Source: Enoplosus armatus
Taxonomy: Eukaryota > Chordata > Actinopteri > Centrarchiformes > Enoplosidae
NCBI RefSeq assembly: GCF_043641665.1
Contig: NC_092192.1
Location: forward strand, 4,623,658 to 4,687,657
Direction: 5' to 3'
DNA length: 64,000 bases
Shown: positions 11,431 to 38,414 of the stretch, piece by piece
How the letters are laid out: every line of letters starts with the position of its first letter
Position numbering within the stretch: position 1 is the first letter of the stretch
Translations under genes and position numbers: made by a program
The notes under the pieces: generated by a model
Told to the model about the DNA's origin: nothing
Databases searched by the model: none
The model's input: only the letters and a program-made list of their open reading frames with translations

Positions 11431-14400
11431 TCAAATTTAGTGTCAAGTGACTTGTCAATAAATTTAACTTTTTAATGCTTCAGTTCTTTTTATTAAATTG
11501 TAGTAAATGTTCCATTCGGCATACATATAAAGCATAAATCAGCATTTATTGTACTATCTTACAGTATTATTGGTTCTCAGTCATGCTGTCTTGTATTTAG
11601 CTATAAGGTAGTTGCTAATCGTACATACGGATCTCTAAAGCTGCCTTGAGTTATAATTTCTTCTTTCTTACTCCCAAATTGTTTAGGTTAACCCCAAGGG
11701 CAATGCAATTTTTTTAAATAGTGTACAGTTTAATTTAATGTTGTACTTACATATATTCGTATAAAAAACCTATTCTTCAATATTTTACACTTTCAAGCAA
11801 CTATAATGAACATGTAGATTACAAGTCTCAAATGTGAGGCTACCTTACAACAAGCTTACAGTCTTTCTGACTAACTTATTTTCTAACAAATACGGACTAA
11901 TCAGTATGGTGCAATGCAGTGTAGTAAGGGCTTATAGTTCATATTCAGCTACAATGTAGAGCCAGGGACATAACTTCATTTAACCTTCGGCTGCAAATCA
12001 CTATTCTTTCAATCTTTTAGTTTGTGTCTTTAATTACAATGTTGGAATATAGACCAAAATAGAGACAGTAATGTAAAGTCCAAACTGACAATTTGGTACA
12101 TTTTTATTTTTATTGACTAGGTATATTAACACATCACATGCTACAGAAAATTTAAAAAAGGTCAAATTTAACTTCAAATAATACATTTTCATAACAGTTT
12201 GACACATTGTACAATCTTTTTTCTTTAAATCCTGTTTTTACTTGTTCTGTCTGTCTTCAAAGTCAGGGTGAAATGGCACACAAGCTAAAATATATGATCA
12301 CTGTGAAAAAACGAAAAGAACAATTAAACATTATTTGGCATGAAGAGACTTGATGCGTTTTTTTTGTCTTGAGCTGTAGAGGAGATAAGGTGCACATTTG
12401 TAGGATCATCAGTGGTGTCTTCTAACAAAACATTGTCCAAGTATTCATTGGTCTTCAACTAACTAATGTGGCAACAGCTGAGTTACAACAATGTCATGAC
12501 TATGAAATGAGAATATCTTCTCTTAAAGGCAACAGTTAGTGGGAGTTCAGCGCCGTGCATCTGAATGCAATACCCGATAAACACTTTGCATAAAGGCATT
12601 ACAACAAATAGAAAAATAGGATTACAAAACTTCAAAAAATAAGTGGCACCACTACAAAATGGACAGCCCAGTCTTTCCATTCGAAGAAAGGGAACGTGGC
12701 AGAAGCAACAATCATCTTTTTGATATCCAATTGATGTAAAACTACACGTGACAGTTGACATCACATTATGCATTTTCAGTTTAGATTTAGTTTGTCATTA
12801 CAAAGTATACAATAGATCATTTTAAAATCCTGAAACAACATGTGACATGGTGCAGTGTTTTAGGATACAACTCACACCAGATTTTTAACTTTTATTAAAG
12901 CATTCTACTTCCCCCAAATCACCAACACAACACATTTGCAGCAGCACACTTGTTGTCACCAACAGTCACATAGTGTTAATTGGTCACCTATAAACCCATG
13001 TAAGCTCTACACAGGCACGCTGTGCTAGTAGTAGCTAGTGGTGACTTCTTTCTTAATGTTTTTGCTGAGCTCAAATATTTCACCGTAACAAAGAAACGTG
13101 GAATATGAGGACTTGGAACTATTGCATGTGTTTATTAATATATACAGGGCTGTATATGACCCACAGGTGTGGCTCAATATTCTTAACAAACATATCACAG
13201 TAATAAAAATATGGCATTAAAGTAGCGTACAAAAAATAATTTCCTTAAATTTGAGTCTCAATAACAAGAAATGGAGGGAAAATTTCACAACTTATAAAAC
13301 ACATTGTAAACTCTAGACTACATTTCAGGATATCTGGGGTCAGATGCATAAAAGTTCTGTGCTCATACAAATGCAGAAATATGCATCTGCACTCTTTATG
13401 TATCTGCCCGATTTCTACTCCCACAGTTCACTGTGTGCAAATCGACACTTCTGTTTGCTCCACCAGTCTTAAGACATGGCATTGAGAAGAACAGCAGAAT
13501 AGCACAATTTCACCAAATATCAGTTTCATTAGAAATGTCTGTGAAAGTCATTCACACTTGGTTTTCATTTCTGCTTTGCAACGTCACACTCAGCTTCTTT
13601 AAGAAAACCATGCCCATGTTGTTTTGATGTACACCATCTCAGCATACGGTCTTCATTATAAATAGTGTGTAGTGTGGGAAGTTTATACATCTGACCCCAG
13701 GACATGGTTGAACTTGTGATTTGGAAAGCACAAAGATAAAATGTATTTAAGTTAGTGCTACGGAAACCATATCAAAAACAACAGTGACTGATCGAGGCGG
13801 AGGCTTAAGGCCAGCAAGTTCCTACTAACACTCCTCATCTTTTCCAGCACCAGACATGAGGTAGAGAGGATGTTACTCTGCAGATCCTCTCTCAACAGCT
13901 TGTATGTACAGCTGGGGTTTGTCACTCACCATGCTCCTACTAGTGCTCCTAGTACTCCTAGTTTAGCTTTTCCAGCATACAAGAAGCATCCACTGCATTT
14001 ATGTATAATGGGAAAGTTGACACATACGAGTATAAGTTACAACCCAATCTTAGTTTGCCGTAATACATGAGTAATAAGACTTTGAGCACAGGATTTTTCA
14101 TCTAAAAAATGCAGTGTTAGTAACAGTGTTACATCAGTCTCATCGGGTTTACAACCATTTGCTTACCCAGAGTAACAACGGGGATAATGTTAAGGGGGAC
14201 ATCCCAAATTAGTGATTGCTCTGCCTGCTTTTGAGGAAAACGTCTAAGGGCGCATTCGGAAAACAGGATGTTTTCATTTTGACATAATGTTCAGTGGGCC
14301 TATGTGTGTTCATAAAAGCTCCATGTGTAATAATAGCATGTATATTCAATGTGGAAAAAGCTGATGAGAAACAACACACCAACAGCAAATGTCAATCATG

Positions 14401-15151
14401 GAACCTTAAAGGCACAAGAAGTCTGTTTTACCGGTTATACATAGAAATGCAATTGAATTAGTGTTTTAGGGTGGATTTTATCTTAAAAGCATCTCCGGAT
14501 GACAATAAATGGTTATAAAAACCCAGCTGGAAGACAAAAATAAAATCCCTCAATCTTTCTCCTCTCATCTTCTTCAGCAGCCTCGGGGGATCTCTCGTTC
14601 CTCCTTGAGAGGGTGCTTATTTTGATCTTTCACACGGCTGCATTTGAAGTCAGCCATGTTGGCGCTGAATAGTGTTTTAAAAGAGGAACATAAAATAATA
14701 GGCACAAAGTCTCTGGTAACAAAAAGTAAAAGAAAATCAAATATAAGGAAGGAAAGAATGTATTTAGCATGTAAGGTGTGTGTATATATTTAGTCAATTC
14801 TATCATAATATTTTCCACTTTTAGTACAAAAAAAAGAGGACTTGGTTTGTAGTGTGGGGTGTAATAAGTTGGTGGAGTCATCTTTGTGAGGAGCACCGTC
14901 CTCCACAAGACAAGAGTCATCGGTAAAAGTCTTCTCGCTCTGAGGTTCACAGTCTAGCGTTACAAAAACTCACTGATTCATGATTCTGTGAGAGAAGCAG
15001 AGTGTTTTGTCTCCTGTGTGCAATCGATTTTCTTCCCTTCTGCGTATGAATGAAATATAGTGGGTGGGGATACACAGATAACACAGGAAGGGAAGAGTAG
15101 GTCGACTCTACTGTGCATGTGTGGTGCAGACTTGAATACTGGGCCGGAGGT
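11431..15151. other. ywhae upstream / crk downstream region, no gene seen
   Basis: AT-rich DNA between the ywhae promoter and the repeats downstream of crk. No exon with family similarity or conserved splice pair was seen. Part of it may be crk 3' untranslated sequence, because CRK transcripts commonly have long 3' ends, but I could not assign a poly(A) site. Confidence 0.5.
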
Positions 15152-15159
15152 GTGTAAAC

Positions 15160-16220
15160 TAGGGTTTGACTGATATCGGTTACTGGCGCCTCACACTGCC
15201 TGAAGCTGACATTTTGCCAATATTTAAACTTGACAATTTTCCACTGAATGTCTCCCACAGTCTTTTATTCCATTCAAAACTGATTAAATTATTTTAGGGT
15301 TAGTAGCTTCTTTTGAATCCACTGGGTGTTGATCAAGAAATATCTCCAATGGTCACTTTCACACCTGTAGTTTGGTTCATTCGGTCTGGACCAAAGAAAA
15401 AAACTTAAATCATCGATACCTTTTGGTGCCGGCCCATTTCCTGTTCACACTGACTTATTACAAACAAGCAAAAAGCTGTAAACTTTGAAGAAATAAACAG
15501 TTATATGCATTATTAGTCAAGACTGCAACGGGACCATATGGGTTATAAATAATGCCTAATTACGGGACAAAAAATAAGCATCTTGTGCTGTAACATTACA
15601 GGGGGATAGTTACTGTGTGCTCGCTATGTTTCATTCACTTATGTATACAGATCGCTTAGTTGACCATCTTTCACATCCTATGGTTGGTCTGCTTTGCTTT
15701 CACATCACACCGCAGAATTAGCTTGGAAGAGGACCATCGTCCTACTTTTCAAGCAGTCTCTGTCACAGAGTGTTTCAGTTTTCCCACCAGACAGAATGAA
15801 ACCGATCCAAACGAGTAAACGCAGTTTGTTTGAACCAAACAGGTTAGGTGTGAAAGCACCCTAAAACAATCAAATATTATACAAAAAAGTAAATAAAACT
15901 GCTTTGGAGTTATTGGAAGTTGTTGTCCTATTATTTTCTCTCGCCTCAGGTGACTACACCTGCTTTCAGTCGTGGAGCTAAGCTGAAACTGATAATAGAT
16001 ATTCCCATGTGATTCTGGGAGACAGAGTGTGTTCCTTTAAAATGTAACATTAATAAATATTAAACAAATACATGCTGCTATCTAACTGAATACAAGAAAT
16101 ATTTAATTGCAGGTTTCAGATAATCTTTGGGTGTATAGTCAAGGAGGAAGCCAACAGCAGTGTGTAATGCGGACTTTAAAAAAAAGCTAATGTAGGTGAA
16201 CCGATATCAGTCCGACCTTA
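15160..16220. mobile_element. hAT-like non-autonomous transposon with 8-bp target duplication
   Basis: The left end (tagggtttgactgatatcgg) and the reverse complement of the right end (taaggtcggactgatatcgg) form an imperfect terminal inverted repeat. The element is flanked on both sides by gtgtaaac (15152-15159 and 16221-16228), an 8-bp direct repeat as expected for hAT insertions. No transposase frame is present, so it is a MITE-like derivative. It ends about 200 bases beyond the crk stop codon, so it may sit in the crk 3' UTR. A second TIR element is nested inside it. Confidence 0.8.
15351..15860. mobile_element. nested TIR element (about 510 bp)
   Basis: The left end reads ggtcactttcacacctgtag and the reverse complement of the right end reads ggtgctttcacacctaacct; both then continue to a shared tttggttca. 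It has no coding capacity and lies wholly within the hAT-like element, so it inserted later. The family resembles a common teleost repeat with 'ctttcacacct' ends; the superfamily is not certain. Confidence 0.75.
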
Positions 16221-16421
16221 GTGTAAACTCTTCAAAATAACATTAGAAAAGGTCACCCAACATGTCTTGCATTGGCAGGGTCAGGAGAGCCTGACCAGTG
16301 TAGCTCAGAGGTTCATATACTGTGTGCTTGTATAAATCTTTTTCTTTCCGAGCATGACAAAATGACCAGAAGAGAAGGGACGTGCTGGACACTGTCGAGG
16401 TGATGGGAGTGCGTGTGTTTC

Positions 16422-21700
<5,279 letters not shown>

Positions 21701-22514
21701 TTTTTTGTTAGATTACAGCACTTAATACTGCTGCCGTCCATTGTTTATTGAGCATGCCTTTCATCCCTTAGTTTACTAATTGAAAACATTTAAATCCCAA
21801 GGAATGACTCAGAAAAACGTGGGGGCTTAAAGCAACCACTTGATCTCAGTTTATTTTCTAACTACTTAGAAGCCTTAAACGCACCATAATTAAACTTTTC
21901 TGCAGACTTTGGCTGCTCCTCATCGTCTTTTTACACGGTTCACAAACATGCTTTTAGTGAATACAAGACATTAAAATGTCAGAATTACTTGTAAGATTGT
22001 CAAACCCAGTTTAAATGATGTTTACAGCTGGTGTGAACAATATTACTATGTAGTATTACACGTGAAAGCTGAGTGAGTTCCTGAATGTTTGTTTTTTTCA
22101 CCCAATATTTTCATCTCTCTCTAGGACTGACTTGTCACACACGTGGGGGAATGGGAGTCTTGAAAACGTGTAAAGATAGAGAAATACTTTAACTTTATTA
22201 CTTTAACCTAATAATTTGTATTTTAGGCCAATGGCCTTTTGCAGTGCATTTGTTATACCAGTAGATGGCAATGTACTCTCCGTTATGAAGCATGACGCTC
22301 CTGTTTCTGACACCGTTTGCAGGAAATTTCTCAAAAAGTGTTATTTGTCATTGTGACCAAAAAGCTACGTTAAAAAAGTCCACCCATCATAAGTGTGTCA
22401 TTAATCTCTCACTGCGTTATTCACATGAAGAGAGAAGTTTCTAGTGGAATTACATAGATGTTTGATGAGTGACTCTACAGATGTCGACCATTAAATTTCA
22501 TTAAACATACATAT

Positions 22515-22712
22515 AAATTGTTATTGTATATATATATTTTTTTATTTTTCACTTAAATATTGTAAATGTGTATATTTTTATTTTTTATACCTTATTTTTG
22601 TACATACTCTTATTTCTAAATGTATGCTACTTTCTACTCTTGAATGGGAGCACCGGTACTGTATAATTTCCCCCCAGGAGATCAATAAATTATTTCTGAT
22701 TCTGATTCTGAC
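22515..22712 (+). mobile_element. LINE-type 3' tail fragment
   Basis: AT-rich stretch ending in 'gagatcaataaattatttc' followed by gattctgattctga, the 3' terminus seen on many teleost non-LTR retrotransposon copies. There is no reverse transcriptase frame, so it is a 5'-truncated copy. It lies between crk and the smoothelin-like gene. Confidence 0.6.
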
Positions 22713-23556
22713 CTTGAAAAGAGTAGTTTGGTATAAAAATCTTAGTCTCTCATCTCAGCTTTCAACCGCATCTCACAGTCTTCCTCAACAGATGGAGTTT
22801 GCTCAGATTTGTTTCTATTGTCCTTATACTGAATAACATGTGATTTATAATTAATAGTGAACTGTTCGATTGTATAAAAACAGTGTTAGTGTCATGCCAG
22901 CTGCTGTCACTGACACAAACTCTAAACTTCACACCTGTATGACTGACCGACCTGAATTTGGCTCCTGATGATCGTAACACTGAGACAATCCTCCATGTAC
23001 ATTTTCAACTGGTAAATCATTAACAGAATTACACTTCATCTCTTGACCTTCTTTGTATTTTTGTCTCTTTTTTCCGATATAAAACAATCACTCTAGAATT
23101 GAAAAATATTAGAAAATTGCTTTATTTTGCCACATTACAAGATTCAACTCAGGCAGGACTCCAGTTTATTGTTACTGTAACAACAGCAGCTATTACAAAC
23201 TATTACTGTTTTCTAAACTGAGAGGTAATATTCCCGTCTTTGTTAGTGATTTGAGAACTACACAAAAACCAACCTCCCTTTTGTAAATACAGCAACATTA
23301 GAGCCACACACGTCACAACACATAAGAAACTGCATTTTAAGAATCCGTGTCAGTCCACGATCAATTCTGAAGAAAACAGGGTGAATACACACATACAGTA
23401 TAAAACTGATCAACATATCTAGGATTTGGCAGAAAAGAATATTTGTCAAACACTAAAGTCGTTGTTCATGTGATTCGAACTACAGTGGTTTCCTATTAAT
23501 CTGCTCATTCAAAGTGTTCATAACATCTAGGCTGTGTAATCTACTCTGATACAGAG

Positions 23557-32516
<8,960 letters not shown>

Positions 32517-33300
32517 GGCTTCTTTAGAGACCCTCACCACCCCTGAGATTCAAATGAGTAATGGGGTGGTCGGTATGGAGCTCAGAAACCAAACCGTCTA
32601 TCTCTCTTGTCTTTTTTCAGTTCGTTCTCTGATTCACCACCTTAAAACTTAAAAAAGCTTTGAATTCTTGACCAAAAAATTTTGTAATCTCTACTAATTC
32701 CTTCCTTCTGAAAAACTTTCAAAGATATCTGCTGTGCTCCATGCCACTTTTTCAGCAACGTTGAAGATGCAAAAGGGTTTTAAAGGATGACCAGGGTTGC
32801 AGGAGGATTCCTTCCTTGGCTGCAACTCATTAAAGTCCCATCAAGCTCCATGGAGGACTTCTCTCAATGTGCGTATTCTCTTACTCTCTCCTCTCATCTG
32901 GTCAAAGTAAGAGCAGTTGTTATTTATAAGCCATGGAAAACTCATGCACAATGTCATCTTGGAAAAAGAGATTACGCACTGCGCGGGCAGATCAGGTTCT
33001 CAGTGCATGCAGGAGCTGAGGAATGATCAAACTAACCTTACGAAGGGATCCAGTTAAAGTGGCGGGTAATTTTGTTCCTCTTCCTCTGTTATGCGTAAAT
33101 GTTTAGCCCTGCTGCCCCCAGCCCAGTGTGTTGTCTGAGCTATGTGTCTCCTAAGCTTGGGAGCAACAGGTTTGCCTCTGTATTTTGGGACATAAAGGGG
33201 GCGGGAAAATATCAAACGGGGAGGAGGGGCCAGGATTATTCAAGTGTTTTTATCTCTCTTTGCTGCTGGTAAAACTGTGGTACTGGACAGCGTGACGGCA
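32517..33300 (-). promoter_or_regulatory. smtnl: probable smtnl upstream region
   Basis: Lies directly 5' of the first coding exon and is less AT-rich than the sequence beyond 33300. No promoter element can be fixed with confidence, and a separate 5' untranslated exon is possible. Confidence 0.3.
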
Positions 33301-34706
33301 GTTTCATTGGGGTCAATTTCAGGATGTTCTATGCTTGAGTTAAATTTAAATCTGAAAGGGACTTTAACAAAAGGAAGACCAGACCAGTAACAAGGGAGAA
33401 AAGAAAAATATTCTATTCCTTCAATTCAAAAAGACACATCAAGGCCATGACTTTAGGTACTGTAATTTGAAGATTTGAAGACTTTTTTAAAGACGTAGAT
33501 ACAATCAGTGTGTGGGGACACCAACATAATTCAGCTTATACCACCTAAAAATCTGTAGACCCTTATATCTTGGATGGTCTTTGCCATCACATAAATCCTC
33601 AAATTAAGAACCTCTGACACTTTGACAACACGTAACATTTAAAGAAAACTTAATTAAAGTAAGTAAAGTCACTTAAAGTAATTACTGAAATGCTAATGCT
33701 AGGTGTCTAGAAATATTTAAAGTATCAACCGAAATCATTGAGTCAAAATGTTAACTATAAAATAAACATCATTAGCTCATTTTCACCAAACCACATCACA
33801 CGTTTTCTGTATTTATAGTGCATTTCTTTATGTTTGTTTTTCTTTAACTGTGACATGTCTGTTTGTCTATTTTCATGTTTTCTTAAGTTGTGTTCAGTTC
33901 TCTTGGTCACCAAACATTTCACCCCAAAAATAGATATCATACGCTTATATATGACTTCAAATAAGAAAGCTATGGTAATTATTTCTAGGCTGCTATTTAA
34001 ACTAAATGTTACATTTAAAGAAATGTTATTATTTTAGCATAATAATCAATTGTACACCTGCAACCTTTCAGTGTTTTTGGATAAGTGTGAGATGAACATA
34101 TCAAATGTGTCCACTCTCCTTCAGTTACAGTGTTTATGACAACAGTAGAAAGAAGGATTGTCTTATATCTTATCTTATATTACTACATCACCATCAACGT
34201 CTCATGTCAGTTTGAGCCAGCAGTGCCTCTGGGTGGCCGCCACTTCACATTACAGCTGAAAGATAACCTGAAGGCACCGTGGCCAGGCATAGACAGTGTA
34301 CAGTCTATTAACGTAAACACTAAATAAAAAAAGAGGAAATGCAAAGCATGTGAGAAGAAAATGTAGATCATTTTTATTTAAAGCAGACAGAGATGATGAC
34401 AGAGGTCTCATGATGGCCCTCTGGATTTTATTTAGTCTCTATGCGTCTTTTGAAAGTCCTGGTTTTGACACCTTGTAACACCACATACATTGTATATTGT
34501 CTTACCAGTCCAGGTCATCGTTTCCACTTTGGACGAGAAGGTGAAAATAAAGTAGGAACTTAAAATCTAGATTAGCACAGGCGTGATATTTTGCAGAAGA
34601 GCATGCATGCAGTGATCGTCTCTTGAATGTGAAGGGGATAGGATGCGTTGAGCAGTCCATTAGAGGCAGTGACCATTTATTTAAGCCAGTGCCTTAGTAT
34701 ATAATG
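33301..34706. other. intergenic, no gene seen
   Basis: AT-rich sequence upstream of smtnl without recognisable exons or well-bounded repeats. Confidence 0.5.
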
Positions 34707-34926
34707 GCTGTATCCCAAACCACTCACTCGTTCACTCATTCACTACTCCCTACATGCAGACACTCAATAATTTACTAAACAGGGGGCAGTAAATTGAGAT
34801 TTCGGACACTTACGACACGTAAGAGTCGCACCACTTTTCCCATTTTGTTGGAGTTAGAGAATTCAAATAAAAAGGTGGACAGTAAATACAGTGCATTATA
34901 TAGTAAATAGTGATTTGGGACACAGC
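34707..34926. mobile_element. small TIR element (about 220 bp)
   Basis: Left end gctgtatcccaaaccac and the reverse complement of the right end gctgtgtcccaaatcac form a terminal inverted repeat. The 'ctgtgtcccaaa' end is common to a family of short teleost MITEs. A related lone end occurs near 49142. No coding capacity. Confidence 0.7.
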
Positions 34927-35360
34927 TCTGGGTTTGAATGAAGAAGCTGATTATGACCCCTTTTAATACCTAAATGTTTATGAGATGACTGTAGCTAATA
35001 ATGGGACTGCATGATCTGATTTCTCTGTTCATTATCATTAATATTTTGGTATTATTGTGATTTTTTTTTTATATTCTGGTGGAAAAAAACAAACAACAAA
35101 AACATAACTGAGCATCTGTAGTTGTTGTCCTTGCCAGTTTCCAGACCTCTTGATTGCTGCCCACATCTCTAATTTATTCACTGATTCATATATTTCTGGT
35201 GTTGCACTCACTGACAGCTGTTTACAGAAACAATCTGCCAATCAGAGCTTTGTAGGCGGGACGAGAAATGGGGACGCCAACTTCCTTCTTCCTAGCAACA
35301 TTGATGAAAACGAAAAATTGACGAAACTGCTATTTGAAACAACTCTCATCATGAAAAAAG

Positions 35361-35806
35361 TTAAAGGAACAGTTCGACATTTGGGGAAATACGCCGAGAG
35401 CTGGATGAGAAAATTGATACCACTCTTTATCTGTTTAATATGAAGTTACAGACTGGAAACGGGTAGAAACAGCTAGCCTGGTTCTGTTCAAAGGCAACAA
35501 ATTCAGCGCCTCTAAAGCTCACGTATTAACAAGTTATATCAGATTTGTTCAATATGTACAAAAACTGATAAGTAAAAATGACAAATTTGTGGTTTTGAAG
35601 GGGACTATGTGCAGGTGTAGTGACCTCCTGGAGTCTCCACTGGTTAGTTAGCATTGTGCAGGATTTTGTTACCTTCAGACATGCAGGTGAAACTAAGCTA
35701 ACCCGCTGCAGCCTCATATTTAGCATACAGACATGAGAGTGATATCAATCTTCTCATCTAACTCTCAGCAAGAAGAATTTTCTAAAATGTCACAATGTTC
35801 CTTTAA
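35361..35806. mobile_element. TIR element (446 bp) with TTAA at both ends
   Basis: Left end ttaaaggaacagttcgacat and the reverse complement of the right end ttaaaggaacattgtgacat are near-identical. The outermost TTAA on each side would fit a piggyBac-type target, but this is inference. Internal blocks match a very common percomorph repeat, including 'cctctaaagctcac' and 'gacatgagagtgatatcaa'. Confidence 0.8.
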
Positions 35807-36174
35807 ACCTGCAATACCTGATTTTAATGGCCACTTCGAGGCAGCACAAACAAGTCGATATATTATTCACCAATATTCACGCTCTCTTAACTCTGTTTTC
35901 GGTCTCCTGGGGGAAATATCAGGCTCTTTACCAGCAAGATGCTAACTGTGTCTGTTTGCTGATTGGTGCAGAGCAGGTAGTGTGCAGTGGGTTTGAACCA
36001 AAACAGTAAAAGTCCGAGCCGGACAGATAAACAATGAGCTGAAACTCGCTATAAAGCTCCATAAAGCCGAGGGGAGCTGCAGATTTGGGTGATAATTCAT
36101 CACTATGAGCGACCCCTTTCACATCGTTTTCTCATTATTACTTGACATAAAAATATTGATTATAGCCGCTTTAA
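35804..36174. mobile_element. second TIR-like element abutting the previous one
   Basis: Left edge tttaaacctgcaatacctga and the reverse complement of the right edge cttaaagcggctataatcaa are loosely inverted, and the interior resembles another common teleost repeat (caggctctttaccagca, gctgattggtgcagagcagg). It begins in the last bases of the 35361-35806 element, so one inserted beside or into the end of the other. Confidence 0.6.
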
Positions 36175-37224
36175 GTTTACTGTTCTTTGCAACCGTTACT
36201 GCAGCTTCTGGGATAAGTCACTTGCTAGTGATCGGGGCAAAACATAAATGAACCTCCGCCCCAACAAGAAAATCAGCTAACATGAACACAATGTCAGGCT
36301 AAATGAAAGTGAAACATGAATATTCAATATTATAGAGAAATACTTAAGATTTGAAGCCAAGTTTTCAGGGGCTTTAAAATAAAACCTAAGTGAAAACTGT
36401 CTTCTAATAGATGTTGATGGTGTGCAGACACAGATGACAAGACAAGGAAAACAAAACAGAGACTTGTTCAAAACAGTCTATCAAATCAAATTTATTGAAT
36501 TTTAAAGGGGTGCTCTGAATTCACAAGTTGCAGCTACAGTACATAACTCCTCTTACATCGATAATTTTTTAAGCTATTTCGTAAAACAGTCCAGTCTCTT
36601 TTCAGATAGGAAATTTCCTCGAAAAAGGATCACGCTACAAAAAAGGACAGATGCATCAAATCTGATATATATGTATGAAAAATTAGAATGCTATCAAAAA
36701 TAATGTGGGGCAGGAAGTGTTAAAAGGTTGTGAAGGTGCTGCATTTAAGTCAGTTACACACCCACGGCGGGACAGTGAGTGATATGGACAGCAGGTCAAG
36801 ATTAAAATCCAAAACATACACATCCACCAAACTGACAGGTGAAAGGTCTAAAAACAACAGAAACACAGCAAACAAATCCATGACTACAATATATCTATTC
36901 CTTAAAGGGTTTCAACCTTAAATGATGCATATCCATTCAGAAAAAAACAACAGCATGGGATGTGCCCGATAATTTGAAAATATAGATTAAATGCTACAAA
37001 ATATGAAATACTACAAAATATTAGTATAAAGGCCTTTCAACAGAATCAAAAGGACAAGTCTTATTCTCATTCTAGCAGTAAATGCATAGCAATTTGTTTT
37101 AAATAGCTCCAACCAGTTAAAATATGAATGATATGATTTTAAAACAAACAATGAGACCTTTCTTGATGATTGCCGTGAACATCAAAAAAATTACAGTAAT
37201 GAAACTGCAATTCTCCTTCAGGAT
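36175..37224. other. intergenic, no gene seen
   Basis: AT-rich, no exon-like open frame with splice sites and no bounded repeat. Confidence 0.5.
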
Positions 37225-37250
37225 ATGATGATGATGATGATGATGATGAT
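37225..37250. repeat. (ATG)n microsatellite
   Basis: About eight perfect trinucleotide units; it creates a poly-His/poly-Ser open frame on the minus strand that is not a gene. Confidence 0.95.
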
Positions 37251-37696
37251 AACAATAAACATGATAAACACGGCCACAACCTGTAAACACTGCCTGCCAA
37301 CGTAGCTCTTTCATACCGAGTTTTGTGGGCATTATAAGATTTTATTTCCACAAGGCACTGGAGACCAAATTTGGCTCGCCGTCCACAGATCAAAATCAGT
37401 CCCAGCAACACAGTTTTTGCAGCGCTTCAAATCCGAGCTCATCCGAAATCTGCACGTTTCAAAGTCATCAGCCTGATGCCGCATTCAAATCATATCAGAG
37501 GAAACCAAACGACAGAATATCGTTGCTACATGTTTAAAGACATCACTTAAGATGTTATAAGTAGAGCTAATAAATACATTATTTTACTAATGATCTGTGT
37601 ATTTTCTGCTGTTTGAAACATTTTGCAATTGACACCAATTGGGTGACGACAAACTCCACAAAAGATCACGTTGTAATCCTTGTAATAGCTACTAAT

Positions 37697-38099
37697 GCCG
37701 GGATCAGACTACACGATATTTACGCCTTTTCAGATGGTCACTGTGTCGGATTATTGCCGAGACTTGGCCAAGAAACACGGCGGACTACAATATGGACCAA
37801 TCATAGCTTCACTGACTCCACTCTTCCACCTGACGTCACCCATAAAATCATTCACGTCTTTGTCTTTACAGTTGTGCGTGGAGGAGCGATCGGTGCTTCT
37901 ATGGGTCACCATCAAGGTTGTAAAAGTTGTCAAAGCTAGATGAGAGAAGGAAGCCAAAAAAAAAAAAGATCACATGCTAGTCTTTTCAATCGGCACATTG
38001 CGAGGCGTCCCAGATGCCGCTATGACAAACTACACAGCGGATAAAAAGAGCAATTGTCGTCCCCATTATCAGGCTGATATTGTGTCGTCTGATCCCAGC
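37697..38099. mobile_element. TIR element (403 bp), MITE-like
   Basis: The left end gccgggatcagactacacga and the reverse complement of the right end gctgggatcagacgacacaa are a terminal inverted repeat. The 'gggatcagac' end is familiar from short teleost DNA transposons. The plus-strand open frame inside it has no family similarity. Confidence 0.75.
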
Positions 38100-38414
38100 G
38101 CAAGATGATGTGAAAGTTAACTCTCGACCCATCAGCTCTTATTTACATCCAATATGACATGAATGTGGCATTAGACCCCCCCCCCCTCCCAGCCCAAATC
38201 CTGCAGTGCCCAAGAAAGAGGGACCAACCCTGAATCGATGAGCAGCAAAATATTACAAAATGTGTCATGGGGGTAGAAGAGATCCCACATGCAAGTTATC
38301 ATTCTCATTCACATCTCAACAATCCACAGAAACTCCAAACGTGTATGACCTAAAGGTGCATTAGCTTCACACTGTTTAGCATATCGGTTTGTTGTTTTTT
38401 GCCCTTTAAGTGAC

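Noticed and set aside
11084..11440. 118-codon plus-strand frame
   Set aside because: Covers ywhae exon 1 on the opposite strand and the promoter; composition-driven and without similarity.
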